From the NCBI RefSeq assembly GCF_009728835.1, contig NZ_CP033455.1, forward strand, positions 1,252,548-1,316,547: a stretch of DNA of 64,000 nt. Reading direction: 5' to 3'. This document shows, piece by piece, positions 62,956 through 64,000 of the stretch. Under the pieces are notes generated by a model that worked only from the letters and a program-made list of their open reading frames with translations, ran no database searches and was not told where the DNA came from. The translations under genes and the position numbers were made by a program. Source of the stretch: Ehrlichia ruminantium. Its GTDB lineage: Bacteria; Pseudomonadota; Alphaproteobacteria; Rickettsiales; Anaplasmataceae. Position 1 is the stretch's first letter, and each line of letters starts with the position of its first letter.

Positions 62956-64000
62956 TTACTTACTACATTTATTATAGAATGCAGGTAGCCACTTTTTAAC
63001 ATCACTACCATAACTATTAATAGACTCATACATATATCGAATTGTCTCTTGAGTAGCAGTTAACACATTAACCTCTGGTATATCAGGTAGTTGAAATGAT
63101 AATACTATCGAAACATTACACTGCTTGACGAAAAAGTACCCCTCTTGAGATGGCATTTGAAACATAGTATTACACTCTGTCTTTGAGAGATTAAAAGCTT
63201 TCATATATAATTTATTAGTTGATACAGAATTTGGCATAAAAATCTGTGTTTCAACATGTTTATTAAAACTACAAATAACATGACTTGACACAACTGCTGG
63301 AATATTTTCACCAGAAAACACAATTACAACATTTAATTGAGACATCATTTCAACCCAGTCATCAAGCTCTTGATCACTTCTAAATACGTAATCTAAAATC
63401 CATGCCTCATCCACCACTAAAATTGTGGGAGTTCCATCCAAGTAATTTACCAACACATGCAAGAAGTAATAAATTAAAACAGAAGCACATTGTGGTTTAG
63501 ATAAAACTATCCCAACATTTAGACCTAAAATTTTTGCATTCCAATCAATATTAGTTCCATCATTCAATATATGAGCAAATTCTCCATTATTTATCCACCG
63601 ATGAGCATTTTTACCTAATTTATTTATATAATCAGTAATACTACTTATATTTCTATCCTCCATAGGTAAATTAAAGATATACTCTACTACCTCATCAATA
63701 GTATTCTTCATCTCCTCAGACATTTCTTCTATATTTACACATGACATCCTTTGTAGAATGCCGCTGATTATCTTACGGTTCATACTATTATCTTCAAGTC
63801 TGAAAAGATCAAATGAAAGTTCATGATGATCAGGTCTATGATCTGCTCTATAATACTCTCCATTAATCGCTTTAGTAAAGATAATAGACTTACCTCTATA
63901 GTCTAATAGGATAATTCTTGTATTAAATTTTCTTGACTCCAATAACAAGAAATTCAATAACATAGTAACAGAAGACTGAGGGCTACCAACCACTAAGGTA
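62956..64000 (-). CDS. virB4-2: VirB4-like type IV secretion ATPase, C-terminal part, degenerate P-loop (5' end outside window)
   Basis: The frame is open to the window edge, so the GTG at 63993 is not the start. The visible ~347 aa match the C-terminal ATPase domain of VirB4. The P-loop region aligns as 'TLVVGSPQSSVTMLLNFLL', where VirB4 normally has GxxGxGKT; here it is 'GSPQSSVT', lacking the Gly and Lys. Walker B is intact ('TILVVDEAWILDYV', ~190-203). 'RIILLDYRGKSIIFTKAINGEYY' and the C-terminal 'VSTNKLYMKAFNLSKTE' are also VirB4-like. Rickettsiales carry duplicated virB4 genes with one atypical copy; I assign this as the atypical one, likely structural rather than an active ATPase. It lies upstream of the three large secreted-protein genes on the same strand. 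Confidence 0.82.
   Translation of the reverse strand, partial: TLVVGSPQSSVTMLLNFLLLESRKFNTRIILLDYRGKSIIFTKAINGEYYRADHRPDHHELSFDLFRLEDNSMNRKIISGILQRMSCVNIEEMSEEMKNTIDEVVEYIFNLPMEDRNISSITDYINKLGKNAHRWINNGEFAHILNDGTNIDWNAKILGLNVGIVLSKPQCASVLIYYFLHVLVNYLDGTPTILVVDEAWILDYVFRSDQELDDWVEMMSQLNVVIVFSGENIPAVVSSHVICSFNKHVETQIFMPNSVSTNKLYMKAFNLSKTECNTMFQMPSQEGYFFVKQCNVSIVLSFQLPDIPEVNVLTATQETIRYMYESINSYGSDVKKWLPAFYNKCSK

Overview
The window is a very AT-rich chromosomal segment with low coding density. Long gene-free stretches carry arrays of 100-350 bp tandem repeats. The gene set is that of an obligate intracellular alphaproteobacterium of the Anaplasmataceae: hslVU, ubiE, coxBA-ctaB, CtrA, PopZ, tolC, short RNase D, split arginine and purine pathway genes and a rickettsial VirB4 paralogue. 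Low coding density, intergenic tandem repeats of 97-167 bp and lysC/argC together point to Ehrlichia, most likely E. ruminantium. The species call is an inference from gene content and repeat style; no similarity search was possible.

Layout. 0-6 kb: the end of a membrane J-domain protein, rho (minus), and the hslV-hslU-ubiE operon. 6-11 kb: a 141-bp repeat array, metG (minus) and lysC. 11.5-14.8 kb: the coxB-coxA-ctaB operon for cytochrome c oxidase and heme O. 15-20.5 kb: 97-bp and 113-bp arrays around bamD (minus), purD and yajC. 21.5-26.7 kb: the tolC-popZ pair (minus) and the rplM-rpsI-argC operon. 26.9-32.4 kb: ppa, a 116-bp array, an XRE/S24 regulator, ctrA, rnd and dnaN. 33-45 kb: 100-bp and 137-bp arrays, mrp (minus), prs, gatC, acnA and apaG (minus), a 355-bp duplication and purK. 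Several true starts are not the longest ORF (purD, yajC, ctrA, dnaN, purK, rplM), and acnA, mrp, rnd and gatC use GTG or TTG starts.

46.6-64 kb is the unusual accessory region, with all its genes on the minus strand. It holds three very large secreted proteins (737, 1278 and 1719 aa) that share an N-terminal ectodomain and a glycine-rich 'IEAWGGG' module. Each large protein has its own C-terminus: none, Cys-rich repeats, or four helical repeats of about 220 aa. A decayed fragment of a fourth paralogue lies at about 49 kb. Upstream in transcription order, cut by the window edge, is a VirB4-like ATPase whose P-loop has lost its lysine. I read this as a satellite locus of the rickettsial type IV secretion system, with a gene family that grows and decays by duplication.

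The tandem-repeat arrays all lie strictly between genes and have unrelated unit sequences. Intergenic + strand sequence is mostly A/C-rich, except for T/G-rich patches around ctrA and at 62.4-62.8 kb. No tRNA, rRNA, CRISPR array, insertion sequence or prophage was recognised.
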